Both the position numbers and the translations under genes were made by a program. A stretch of DNA of 64,000 nt, from assembly GCF_014649395.1 (NCBI RefSeq), contig NZ_BMSY01000010.1, positions 186,001 to 250,000 on the forward strand. The letters are read 5' to 3'. This DNA comes from Streptomyces aureoverticillatus (GTDB lineage Bacteria; Actinomycetota; Actinomycetes; Streptomycetales; Streptomycetaceae). Below, in pieces: positions 54,142-62,568 of the stretch. The notes under the pieces are model-generated. The model saw only the letters and a program-made list of their open reading frames with translations. It searched no databases and was not told the DNA's origin. Numbering within the stretch: position 1 is the first letter of the stretch; each line of letters opens with the position of its first letter.

Positions 54142-54864
54142 ATGGACACCGAAGCACAGCACACGGAGCGCGACCGCTCCTCCCCTTCCTCCGAATCCGA
54201 ACCCGCACCCGCGGACACACCGGAATCGGAGGGCACGGAGGAGCGGTCGCGCTCCGTTTTCGCGTCCGTCGTCGCCTGGGTTCCCGGCGGCCGCCTCACC
54301 CTGACCGCCCTCCTGTGCATGGGCGTCCTGCTCCTGGTCAGCACCTTCGTAGTGCAGCCGTACGCGATCCCCAGCGGCTCCATGGAGCCCGCGTTCCGGC
54401 CCGGAGACCGCGTACTCGTCAACAAGTTGGCGTACCGTTTCGGTTCCGGCCCACAGCGCGGTGACGCGGTCGTCTTCGACGGCAGCGGCTACTTCGGAGA
54501 CTCCGACTACGTCAAGCGGGTCGCGGGCGTGGGCGGCGACCGGGTGGTCTGCTGCGACAAGCGGGGGAGGATCAAGGTGAACGGCGAGCCCGTCGACGAG
54601 CCGTACCTGTTCCCCGGGGACGCCCCCTCGACGGTGCGCTTCGACGTCGTCGTACCGGACGACACCCTCTTCCTGCTCGGCGACCACCGCAGCGACTCCA
54701 GCGACTCCCGCGACCACCTGGGGTCTCCCGGCGGCGGCATGATCCCCGTCGACGCGGTCATCGGCAGGGCCGACTGGATCGCCTGGCCGCTCGGCCGCTG
54801 GACCTCCCTGAAGCGTCCCGACGCCTACGCGCGCGTGCCGGCACCCGGCGGCCCTCATGGGTAA
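54142..54864 (+). CDS. sipW: Type I signal peptidase (SipW type)
   Basis: A 240-residue membrane protease. An acidic N-terminus is followed by one TM (about 52-72, LTLTALLCMGVLLLVSTFVV) and the catalytic serine in YAIPSGSMEPAFRPGDRV; the general-base lysine is in YVKRVAGVGGD. GDHRSDSSDSRDHLG is the family D/E box. No C-terminal TM is evident. First of four tandem paralogues as in S. lividans. TAGCAT at 54127-54132 lies 9 nt before the ATG and may give a near-leaderless mRNA. Confidence 0.93.
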   Translation: MDTEAQHTERDRSSPSSESEPAPADTPESEGTEERSRSVFASVVAWVPGGRLTLTALLCMGVLLLVSTFVVQPYAIPSGSMEPAFRPGDRVLVNKLAYRFGSGPQRGDAVVFDGSGYFGDSDYVKRVAGVGGDRVVCCDKRGRIKVNGEPVDEPYLFPGDAPSTVRFDVVVPDDTLFLLGDHRSDSSDSRDHLGSPGGGMIPVDAVIGRADWIAWPLGRWTSLKRPDAYARVPAPGGPHG

Positions 54865-55939
54865 CCGCGGCCGCGCGAAGGCCACACACGCGGCCGACAC
54901 CCGGCTGCCCACTGGAACGCGGCCCACCACCGGCCCCGTGCTGCCCGGCCGTGCCGAGCGCCGCAAGCTCGCGAAGAAGGTGAAGCGCCGCAGGCGCCGC
55001 TCCGCGATCAAGGAGATACCGCTCCTCATAGTCGTCGCCCTGCTCATAGCGCTCGTCCTCAAGACCTTCCTGGTGCAGGCCTTCGTGATCCCGTCGGGCT
55101 CCATGGAGCAGACGATCCGCGTCGGCGACCGCGTCCTGGTCGACAAGCTCACCCCGTGGTTCGGCAACAAGCCCGAGCGCGGGGACGTCGTCGTCTTCAA
55201 GGACCCCGGGAACTGGCTCGAGGAGGAGCGCGGCAAGAAGAAGGACGACCCCGTCGTCATCAAGCAGGTCAAGCAGGGCCTCACCTTCATCGGACTGCTC
55301 CCGTCCGACGACGAGCGTGACCTGATCAAGCGCGTCGTGGGCGTCGGCGGCGACACCGTGAAGTGCTGTGACAAGAACGACAAGGTCACCGTCAACGGCG
55401 TACCGCTGAACGAGCCGTATCTCCACCCCGGGGACAAGCCCTCCCTCTTCGAGTTCGAGGTGAAGGTCCCCAAGGGGCGGCTGTTCGTCATGGGCGACCA
55501 CCGGTCGGATTCCGCCGACTCCCGGTTCCACCGGAACGAGAAGTTCAGCGGCACCGTCTCAGAGGACGAGGTCGTGGGCCGCGCGCTCGTCATCGCCTGG
55601 CCGTTCGGCCACTGGCGCAAACTGGAAGAGCCCGATACGTACGCGTCCGTGCCCGACGCGCCCTCCGGGTCGGCCAGTGCCACAGGAGCGTCGCATAGGG
55701 TGGCCTCCGGCGATCGCAACGGAATTACCGGCCTCCCGACCCCTGCGGAACTCCCGCTCGTTATGGGAGTGGTGGGCCTGCATCGCGCACGGGGCAGGCA
55801 GTGGTACGGACTGAGGAGTGGATGTGGGGGATGTGGCGGTCGGCGCACGATCCGGACACGAGGGGCCCGAGGAGCAGCCTGGGCACTCCGCAGATCCGGC
55901 ACCCGCACCCGCGGCGGACGGGATGAGCACCGGCCCTGA
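54857..55939 (+). CDS. sipX: Type I signal peptidase (SipX type)
   Basis: 360 residues. A basic N-terminal segment (KKVKRRRRRSAIK) precedes one TM (LLIVVALLIALVLKTFLVQ, about 57-75); catalytic Ser in VIPSGSMEQTIRVGDRVLVD and Lys in LIKRVVGVGGDTVKCC. A roughly 30-residue loop (EERGKKKDDPVVIKQVKQG) is inserted, as in SipY. The ATG lies 8 nt inside the sipW end. The last 40 codons overlap the sipY start and are Arg/Gly-rich, unlike any peptidase; they are probably a read-through of the sipY 5' region. Confidence 0.92.
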   Translation: MGNRGRAKATHAADTRLPTGTRPTTGPVLPGRAERRKLAKKVKRRRRRSAIKEIPLLIVVALLIALVLKTFLVQAFVIPSGSMEQTIRVGDRVLVDKLTPWFGNKPERGDVVVFKDPGNWLEEERGKKKDDPVVIKQVKQGLTFIGLLPSDDERDLIKRVVGVGGDTVKCCDKNDKVTVNGVPLNEPYLHPGDKPSLFEFEVKVPKGRLFVMGDHRSDSADSRFHRNEKFSGTVSEDEVVGRALVIAWPFGHWRKLEEPDTYASVPDAPSGSASATGASHRVASGDRNGITGLPTPAELPLVMGVVGLHRARGRQWYGLRSGCGGCGGRRTIRTRGARGAAWALRRSGTRTRGGRDEHRP

Positions 55940-56816
55940 CACCGCGGCCCCCGAGGAGACCAGGGTCCCGGGCCCGCAGGGCGACGAGCCCCAGAAGCCG
56001 GCGAAGGGCAAGAAGCCCAAGTCCTTCTGGAAGGAGCTGCCGCTCCTCATCGGCATCGCGCTGGTCCTCGCCCTGGTCATCAAGACCTTCCTGGTCCAGG
56101 CGTTCTCCATCCCGTCGGACTCCATGCAGAACACGCTGCAGCAGGGCGACCGGGTCCTCGTCGACAAGCTGACGCCGTGGTTCGGCTCGGAGCCCGAGCG
56201 CGGCGAAGTCGTGGTCTTCAAGGACCCCGGCCACTGGCTGGACGGCGAGCCCACCCCCGACCCGAACGCGGTGCAGAAGGTCCTCGGCTGGATCGGCCTG
56301 ATGCCGTCCGCCGACGAGAAGGACCTCATCAAGCGCGTCGTCGCGGTCGGCGGCGACACCGTGGAGTGCAAGGGCACCGGACCGCTGAAGGTCAACGGCA
56401 AGGCGCTGAACGAGAAGAACTACGTCTTCGAGGGCAACACGCCCTGCACGGTCGACGACCAGGGCGGCCAGTTCAAGGTCACGGTTCCCAAGGGCAAAAT
56501 CTGGGTCATGGGTGACCACCGGCAGAACTCCCTGGACTCCCGTTACCACCAGAACCAGCCGGGCGGCGGCGCCGTCCCCGTCGACAACGTCGTGGGCCGC
56601 GCCTTCGTGGTCGCCTGGCCCCCCACCCGCTGGGGAACGCTGCCGGTCCCGGACACCTTCGACCAGCCGGGCATCAGCCAGGCGATGAGCGCGGCCCCGG
56701 CCGCCCTCGGTCTCGCGGGCGCCGCCCCGATCGTGCTGTGGCGCCGTCGGCGGGCGGCCGCACGGCTGGACTCCGGGCACGGCACCAGGGTTTCTGGCGG
56801 AGGTACCGCCGGGTAG
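55824..56816 (+). CDS. sipY: Type I signal peptidase (SipY type)
   Basis: 330 residues with two TM segments: N-terminal about 72-90 (LPLLIGIALVLALVIKTFLV) and C-terminal near 300 (AAPAALGLAGAAPIVLW), so the C-terminus returns to the cytosol. Catalytic Ser in SIPSDSMQNTLQQGDRV, Lys in LIKRVVAVGGDTVEC. S. lividans SipY is the major housekeeping signal peptidase. GTG 55824 is chosen since GAGGAG precedes it by 5 nt; GTG 55818 overlaps that site. It overlaps sipX by 116 nt in another frame. Confidence 0.92.
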   Translation: MGDVAVGARSGHEGPEEQPGHSADPAPAPAADGMSTGPDTAAPEETRVPGPQGDEPQKPAKGKKPKSFWKELPLLIGIALVLALVIKTFLVQAFSIPSDSMQNTLQQGDRVLVDKLTPWFGSEPERGEVVVFKDPGHWLDGEPTPDPNAVQKVLGWIGLMPSADEKDLIKRVVAVGGDTVECKGTGPLKVNGKALNEKNYVFEGNTPCTVDDQGGQFKVTVPKGKIWVMGDHRQNSLDSRYHQNQPGGGAVPVDNVVGRAFVVAWPPTRWGTLPVPDTFDQPGISQAMSAAPAALGLAGAAPIVLWRRRRAAARLDSGHGTRVSGGGTAG

Positions 56817-56942
56817 TCTGCCGTCCCAGATCACCGATCTTCCACGGCCCCCGTCCCGGACGGAGCGCGTCACTGTCGTACGCGGCTCGCATACTCGGTA
56901 CGAGGGGCCGCGGGGTCGTCTCCGGACCGGGGGAGCACTGGG

Positions 56943-57719
56943 ATGAGCACGACACGTCGTACGGAAGAGGGCCACGGACGGCTCGGCAGCACGCTGTCGG
57001 GGGTCGCCGTGGCCCTCGGCTGTGTCCTCTTCCTCGGCGGCTTCGTCTGGGGCGCCGTCGTCTACCAGCCGTACACCGTCCCCACGGGCTCGATGACCCC
57101 CACCATCGGGGCGGGAGACCGGGTCCTCGCCCAGCGCATCGACGGCGACGACGTGCGCCGCGGCGATGTCATCGTCTTCCGGCAGCAGACCTGGGGCGAC
57201 CTGCCGATGGTCAAGCGCGTCGTGGGCGTCGGCGGCGACAAGGTCGCCTGCTGCACCCGGGGCAAGCTGACCGTCAACGGCAAGCAGATCGACGAACCGT
57301 ATCTCCCCAAGGGAGGAGGGGCCTCGGCGACCGGCATACGGGAGACGACCGTGCCCAAGGGGCGGCTGTTCCTGCTCGGTGATGAGCGCAGCGGCTCGAT
57401 GGACTCCAGCGTGCATCTGGAGGACGCCGACGGCGGCACGGTGCCGCGCAGCGCGGTGAAGGGCCGCGTGGACGCCGTGGCCTGGCCGCTGGACGGCATG
57501 CTCGACCGCACCACCGCCTTCGACGACCTGCCCGGGGGCACGTCCGAGCCGGGGCCGCTGCGATGGCAGCTCACCGCGGTGGTGGCGGGCGCGGTGCTGG
57601 TCCTCGGCGGTGCCGCGTACGGGCCGATCGCCAAGCGGGTGCGGCGGCGTGATGGGCAGACGGGGAACGCGGGCGGCGGCAGGTCCAGTGGGACGACGGA
57701 GGCTGCCGGTGTCGGCTGA
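56943..57719 (+). CDS. sipZ: Type I signal peptidase (SipZ type)
   Basis: 258 residues, two TM helices (about 16-40 and 208-228). The catalytic Ser is in TVPTGSMTPTIGAGDRVLAQ, Lys in MVKRVVGVGGDKVACC; GDERSGSMDSS replaces the usual GDHR box (His to Glu), a small deviation worth noting. ATG 56943 with GGGGGAG upstream. It is 126 nt from sipY, so it may have its own promoter. Confidence 0.92.
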   Translation: MSTTRRTEEGHGRLGSTLSGVAVALGCVLFLGGFVWGAVVYQPYTVPTGSMTPTIGAGDRVLAQRIDGDDVRRGDVIVFRQQTWGDLPMVKRVVGVGGDKVACCTRGKLTVNGKQIDEPYLPKGGGASATGIRETTVPKGRLFLLGDERSGSMDSSVHLEDADGGTVPRSAVKGRVDAVAWPLDGMLDRTTAFDDLPGGTSEPGPLRWQLTAVVAGAVLVLGGAAYGPIAKRVRRRDGQTGNAGGGRSSGTTEAAGVG

Positions 57720-58284
57720 GGACGCTGCGGGGACCGCAGGGGCGGACATGGCGTCGGCTGAGGACGAGATGGGGACCGCCGGGGCCGGCGCGGTGGCCGG
57801 GCGGCCGCTGCGGAAGGTGGCGCGGGTCGTGCTCCTGGACGGGCGCGACCGCATTCTGCTGCTGCACGGGCACGAGCCGGGCGACCCGGCGGACGACTGG
57901 TGGTTCACTCCGGGCGGTGGCCTGGAGGGCGACGAGACGCGTGAGCAGGCCGCGTTGCGTGAGCTCGCCGAGGAGACCGGAATCACAGACGTCGAACTCG
58001 GTCCCGTCCTGTGGCGGCGCGTGTGTTCCTTCCCCTTCGCCGGGGAGCGCTGGGACCAGGACGAGTGGTACTACCTGGCACGGACCGCGCAGACGGCGAC
58101 GCGCGCGGCGGGCCTGACCGAGCTGGAGCGGCGCAGTGTCGCCGGAGCGCGCTGGTGGACGTGCCGGGAACTCGCCCAGGCACATGAGACGGTGTATCCG
58201 ACCAGACTCGCCGAGTTGCTGCGCACGCTGCTCGACGAGGGTCCCCCGAGCACGCCCCAGACCCTCGACACGGAAATCGTGTAG
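57709..58284 (+). CDS. Nudix hydrolase
   Basis: 191 residues. The Nudix box GGGLEGDETREQAALRELAEETGI (residues about 65-88) is complete. LRKVARVVLLDGRDRILLLHGHEP precedes it. Substrate unpredictable (nucleoside diphosphate derivatives). The first 26 residues are an imperfect duplication (SAEDAAGTAGADMA / SAEDEMGTAGAGAV) whose first copy contains the sipZ stop. GTG 57709 has GGAGG 6 nt upstream; ATG 57748 is an alternative start in the second copy. Confidence 0.9.
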   Translation: MSAEDAAGTAGADMASAEDEMGTAGAGAVAGRPLRKVARVVLLDGRDRILLLHGHEPGDPADDWWFTPGGGLEGDETREQAALRELAEETGITDVELGPVLWRRVCSFPFAGERWDQDEWYYLARTAQTATRAAGLTELERRSVAGARWWTCRELAQAHETVYPTRLAELLRTLLDEGPPSTPQTLDTEIV

Positions 58285-58339
58285 GGGCTCCCGGGGCTGG
58301 CGCACAATAGGGGGACGCACGGCTGAAGGGGAACATGCC

Positions 58340-58648
58340 ATGAGCGCCGAGGACCTCGAGAAGTACGAGACCGAGATGGAGCTGAAGCTCTACCGGGAGT
58401 ACCGCGACGTCGTCGGTCTGTTCAAATACGTGATCGAGACCGAGCGGCGCTTCTACCTCACCAATGACTACGAGATGCAGGTGCACTCCGTCCAGGGTGA
58501 GGTGTTCTTCGAGGTGTCGATGGCGGACGCCTGGGTGTGGGACATGTACCGGCCGGCGCGCTTCGTCAAGCAGGTACGGGTGCTCACGTTCAAGGACGTG
58601 AACATCGAAGAGCTCAACAAGAGCGATCTGGAGCTGCCGGGCGGCTGA
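58340..58648 (+). CDS. DUF2469 family protein
   Basis: 102 residues, acidic: MSAEDLEKYETEMELKLYREYRDVVGLFKYVIETERRFYL, then NDYEMQVHSVQGEVFFEVSMADAWVWDMYRPARFVKQVRVLTFKDVNIEEL. A very conserved actinobacterial protein always near yraN/rnhB-type genes; no function known to me. GAAGGGG lies about 9 nt before ATG 58340. The 3' end is followed by two further copies of its stop region. Confidence 0.93.
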   Translation: MSAEDLEKYETEMELKLYREYRDVVGLFKYVIETERRFYLTNDYEMQVHSVQGEVFFEVSMADAWVWDMYRPARFVKQVRVLTFKDVNIEELNKSDLELPGG

Positions 58649-58737
58649 GCGGCCAGGCCGGGTGCGGGCGGCTGAGTGGTTCCGGCTACGGGCCGGCCGG
58701 GGCCGCTGATCGACGGCGTCCGGCGTGGGCGGCTGAG
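58639..58737 (+). repeat. Three copies of GGGCGGCTGAG spanning the DUF2469 stop
   Basis: Exact 11-mers at 58639-58649 (includes the stop), 58666-58676 and 58727-58737, all in the same direction. Confidence 0.75.
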
Positions 58738-58841
58738 CTTCCCGTTCGGGGGACGGGGTTGTCCACAACCCGCCAGTAGTGCACCAAGATCCAATAGCTG
58801 GGGCCCGCCGCGTGACCGTGGGTGTCGGAGGTGGTGCCGAC

Positions 58842-59204
58842 ATGAACGCACGGGGTGCACTCGGCAAGTACGGCGAGGAGCTGGCCGCACGGCGGCTGGC
58901 CGAAGCCGGGATGACGGTCCTGGACCGCAATTGGCGCGGCGGCAGGACGGGCGAGATCGACATCGTCGCCCGTGACGGCGACGCCCTGGTGGTCTGCGAG
59001 GTGAAGACTCGCAGGGGAGCGTCCTTCCAGCATCCGATGGCGGCGATCACGCCGGTCAAGGCGGCGCGATTGCGCGGCCTCGCCGAGCGCTGGCTCCAGG
59101 AACACGGCGGGGCACCACCGGGCGGTGTGCGCATCGACCTCGTGGGCGTCGTCGTGCCCGAGCGCGGCGCGCCCGTGGTCGAGCACGTGCGGGGGGTGGC
59201 CTGA
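58842..59204 (+). CDS. yraN: YraN family endonuclease-like protein (UPF0102)
   Basis: 120 residues. [40 protein letters not shown] and [10 protein letters not shown] supply the PD-(D/E)xK-like core of Holliday-junction-resolvase-fold proteins. Function unproven in bacteria. ATG 58842; GGAGG about 11 nt upstream. It overlaps comM (TGATG) by one base. Confidence 0.95.
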   Translation: MNARGALGKYGEELAARRLAEAGMTVLDRNWRGGRTGEIDIVARDGDALVVCEVKTRRGASFQHPMAAITPVKAARLRGLAERWLQEHGGAPPGGVRIDLVGVVVPERGAPVVEHVRGVA

Positions 59205-60829
59205 TGGCATTCGCGCGCACGTGCTCGGTCGCCCTGGTCGGCGTCGAAGGCGTCGTGGTCGAGGTGCAGGCCGATCTGGAACCGGGCGTCGCCGCGTTCA
59301 CGCTGGTGGGGCTGCCCGACAAGAGCCTCACGGAGAGCCGTGACCGGGTCAGGGCGGCCGTGGTCAACTCCGGTGGCGAGTGGCCGCAGAAGAAGCTCAC
59401 GGTCGGCCTGAGCCCCGCGTCCGTGCCGAAGGGCGGCAGCGGCTTCGACCTGGCCGTGGCCTGCGCGGTCCTCGGTGCCTCGGAGCGGATCGACCCCCGC
59501 GTCCTCGCCGACATCGTGATGATCGGCGAACTGGGGCTCGACGGCCGGGTGCGGCCGGTCCGCGGTGTGCTGCCCGCCGTCCTCGCGGCGGCGGACGCCG
59601 GCTATGAGCAGGTGGTCGTGCCCGAGTGCACAGCCGCGGAGGCCGCACTGGTGCCCGGGGTGTCCGTCCTCGGTGTCCGCAGCCTCCGGCAGCTCATCGC
59701 CGTCCTGACCGACGAACCGGTCCCGGAGGAGGACCCCGCCGAGGCGGGCCGACCGGACCCGCTGATGGCGGGCCTCAGCCTGCCCGGTGCGGGGCTCGGC
59801 ACCGGCGTGAGCGGCTTCGGGGCCTCGGAGCACGACCAGCGGCACGACCTCGCGGACGTGGTCGGCCAGGTCTCGGCGCGCACGGCGATGGAGGTGGCGG
59901 CCGCCGGCGGGCACCATGTGTTCCTGCAAGGGCCGCCGGGCGCGGGCAAGACCATGCTCGCCGAGCGGATGCCGGCCATCATGCCCCGGCTGTCCAGGGC
60001 GGAGTCCCTGGAGGTGACGGCCGTCCACTCCGTCGCGGGCATGCTGCCGCCCGGCAAACCGCTGGTGGACATCCCGCCGTTCTGCGCGCCGCACCACTCG
60101 GCGACCATGCAGTCGCTCGTGGGCGGCGGCAAGGGGATCGCCCGCCCCGGGGCGGTCTCCCTCGCTCATCGTGGGGTGCTCTTTCTCGATGAGGCGCCGG
60201 AGTTCAGCAGCCACGCCCTGGACGCGCTGCGCCAGCCGCTGGAGTCGGGGTACGTCGTGATCGCCCGCAGCGCCGGCGTGGTGCGACTGCCCTCACGGTT
60301 TCTGATGCTCCTCGCGGCCAACCCCTGCCCGTGCGGCCGCTTCAGCGTCACGGGCGCCGGCTGCGACTGCTCGCCGCACAACATCCGGCGCTACCAGGCC
60401 AGGCTCTCCGGCCCGCTCCTCGATCGAGTGGACCTCCGGGTCGTGGTGGAGCCCGTCACCCGCTCCGAACTGACGGCGCGGGGGGCGCGGGGCGAGTCCA
60501 CCCAGGTCGTGGCCGACCGCGTGCGCGCCGCCCGGGAGCGCGCGGCCACCCGCCTCGCGGGCACACCCTGGCGCGCCAACAGCGAGGTGCCCGGCCATGA
60601 GCTGCGCACCCGGTGGCACGCCGTCCCCGGCTCCATGGCGGAGGCGGAACGCGGCCTGGAGACGGGCCTCCTCACGGCCCGTGGCCTCGACCGGGTGCTG
60701 CGGGTGGCCTGGACGGTGGCCGACCTCGCGGGCCACGACCGCCCGGACGCGGGCGATGTGGCGCTCGCGCTGCAACTGCGCACGGGGGTGCCGCGCGGGG
60801 TGCCCATGGTGGTGGGGGCGAGGGCATGA
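59204..60829 (+). CDS. comM: YifB/ComM family Mg-chelatase-like AAA+ ATPase
   Basis: 541 residues. The N-terminal Lon-like domain ([48 protein letters not shown]) precedes the AAA+ core: HHVFLQGPPGAGKTMLAERMP (Walker A about 244-252), GVLFLDEAPEFSSHALDALRQPLE (Walker B), NPCPCGRF with zinc-like Cys (CPCG...CDC). ComM is a branch-migration helicase aiding integration of transformed DNA in Vibrio/Haemophilus. Here it is operonic with dprA, suggesting a recombination role. Confidence 0.94.
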   Translation: MAFARTCSVALVGVEGVVVEVQADLEPGVAAFTLVGLPDKSLTESRDRVRAAVVNSGGEWPQKKLTVGLSPASVPKGGSGFDLAVACAVLGASERIDPRVLADIVMIGELGLDGRVRPVRGVLPAVLAAADAGYEQVVVPECTAAEAALVPGVSVLGVRSLRQLIAVLTDEPVPEEDPAEAGRPDPLMAGLSLPGAGLGTGVSGFGASEHDQRHDLADVVGQVSARTAMEVAAAGGHHVFLQGPPGAGKTMLAERMPAIMPRLSRAESLEVTAVHSVAGMLPPGKPLVDIPPFCAPHHSATMQSLVGGGKGIARPGAVSLAHRGVLFLDEAPEFSSHALDALRQPLESGYVVIARSAGVVRLPSRFLMLLAANPCPCGRFSVTGAGCDCSPHNIRRYQARLSGPLLDRVDLRVVVEPVTRSELTARGARGESTQVVADRVRAARERAATRLAGTPWRANSEVPGHELRTRWHAVPGSMAEAERGLETGLLTARGLDRVLRVAWTVADLAGHDRPDAGDVALALQLRTGVPRGVPMVVGARA

Positions 60830-62235
60830 GCGGGGAGGGAGAGCAGAGGGACCAGGGGGTGTGGTCGGGCCCGAGTGGGGTGCGGGACCCGTCGGCCGGG
60901 TCGGGCCCGGCTCCGCGCGAAGCCCCGCTCCTGGGTGAAGCCCCGCCTCCGCGTGAGGTCCCGCCCCTGCGCGGAGCCCCGCCCTCGCGTGAAGCCCTGA
61001 CCTCACCCGGGGCGGTGGCCCCGCCCTCGTCGGGAGCCCTGACCCCGCCCGGTGCCGCGGCCCCGCCCCCGCCGCCCGACGAGGAACGCCTCGCCCGTGT
61101 CGCGTTGACGGGGGTGCTGGAGCCCGGGGACGCCGTGGGTGGGCGGTGGCTGCGGGAGTGGGGCGCCGTCGAGGTGCTGCGGCGGCTGGTCGAGGGGCGC
61201 GGGCCGGACGGCGGGGAGGAGCGGCTGCCGGGGGTCTCGGCGAAGCGATGGGAGGGACTGCGGGCCCGGGCCGGGCGGGTGCGGGCGGCGCGGGATCTGG
61301 AAGCGGCCGGGGCGGTCGGGGCACGGTTCGTGGTGCCCGGGGACGGCGAGTGGCCGGTGCAGCTCGACGACCTGGGGGACGCGCGGCCCGTCGGGCTGTG
61401 GGTGCGGGGGCGGGCGTCCCTGCGGATCTGGGCGCTGCGGTCGGTGGCGGTCGTGGGGGCGCGGGCCTGCACGGAGTACGGGGCGCACATGGCGGCGAGT
61501 CTCGGCGCGGGGCTGGCCGAGCGCGGGTGGGTGGTGGTGTCCGGCGGTGCCTATGGCGTGGACGGCGCCGCGCACCGGGGTGCCCTCGGCGCCGGCGGCG
61601 CCACGGTGGCGGTGCTCGCGTGCGGGGTCGACCGGCCCTATCCCCGGGGGCACGCGCAGTTGATCGGGCGGATCGCCGAACAGGGGCTCGTGGTGGGGGA
61701 GTTGCCGCCGGGCGACCACCCGACGCCGAGCAGATTCATCCTGCGGAACCGCGTGATCGCCGCGCTCACCCGAGGCACCGTCGTCGTGGAGGCCGCCTAC
61801 CGCAGCGGTGCCCTGGTCACGGCACGGTGCGCGCAGGACCTCGGGAGGTACACGATGGGGGTGCCCGGGCCCGTCACCAGCGGATTGTCGGCGGGCGTGC
61901 ACGAACTGCTGCGCGGGGACGGGGTGCTGGTCGGCGATGCCGCCGAAGTCGTGGAGCTGGTCGGGGACATGGGGGAGCTGGCGCCCCCGCGGCGTGGCCC
62001 GGTCGTGCCGCGCGACCTGCTGCACCCCGGCGCCGCCCGCGTGCTGGCCGCGCTGCCGGCGCATGGGAGCACCGGGGCGCGGGACATCGCACTGGGGGCG
62101 GGCACCAGCGCGGACGACGCCGTCGCCCGGCTGTACGAACTTCGCTCGCTCGGGTTCGTCGAACGACACGGCGACGGCTGGCAGTTGACACGCCAGGCGA
62201 TTCTCTCCCTCTTTCCGGGCGGAGGTGAGGCGTGA
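60826..62235 (+). CDS. dprA: DNA-processing protein DprA, with repetitive N-terminus
   Basis: 469 residues. A Rossmann-fold core from about residue 200: VAVVGARACTEYGAHMAAS, VVVSGGAYGVDGAAHRGAL, VLACGVDRPYPRGH, RFILRNRVIAALTRGTVVVEAAYRSGALVTA, then a C-terminal winged helix. DprA loads RecA on single-stranded DNA. Residues 25-85 are Pro/Ala repeats (REAPLLGEAPPPREVPPLRG type) from tandem DNA repeats (CCCCG...GCG..GAAGCC), absent from typical DprA. The ATG overlaps the comM stop. Confidence 0.94.
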   Translation: MSGEGEQRDQGVWSGPSGVRDPSAGSGPAPREAPLLGEAPPPREVPPLRGAPPSREALTSPGAVAPPSSGALTPPGAAAPPPPPDEERLARVALTGVLEPGDAVGGRWLREWGAVEVLRRLVEGRGPDGGEERLPGVSAKRWEGLRARAGRVRAARDLEAAGAVGARFVVPGDGEWPVQLDDLGDARPVGLWVRGRASLRIWALRSVAVVGARACTEYGAHMAASLGAGLAERGWVVVSGGAYGVDGAAHRGALGAGGATVAVLACGVDRPYPRGHAQLIGRIAEQGLVVGELPPGDHPTPSRFILRNRVIAALTRGTVVVEAAYRSGALVTARCAQDLGRYTMGVPGPVTSGLSAGVHELLRGDGVLVGDAAEVVELVGDMGELAPPRRGPVVPRDLLHPGAARVLAALPAHGSTGARDIALGAGTSADDAVARLYELRSLGFVERHGDGWQLTRQAILSLFPGGGEA

Positions 62236-62568
62236 CGTTGAGTGTTGCGCCGGACGGATGAACCTCGACGACCTTGGGAAATCGTGCAGTTGGCACGGCC
62301 CTTCGGTCACGGAGCGCGACGAAAGTGATCCTGTGGGGCGTCAAGCGGAACGTATCTGCGTACGCGCGATCCCATAGTCTTCGCACTCTGCGACACTTCA
62401 GTCACGCTACGCTCACAACGAATCCGGTGCGGACAGGCACTCGGCGGACAGGCAATCAGACGGACGACCCCTCACTTCACGCACACCCATCAGCACCTCA
62501 CGCAAACCCGCCGGGCACCGGTTCCGGCAACTTTCCCCAGATCACGGCAGAACGGCTCAAGGCGACGC
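62236..62568. promoter_or_regulatory. whiG upstream region
   Basis: The 333-nt gap is AT-richer than its neighbours. TACGCT at about 62408-62413 (after GACACTTCAGTCACGC) is a reasonable -10. AGTGATCC...GCGTCA (62324-62343) has the AGTGA/TCA halves seen at BldD boxes; whiG is a known BldD target in S. coelicolor. No ribosome site is obvious before ATG 62569. Identification of the operator is tentative. Confidence 0.4.
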
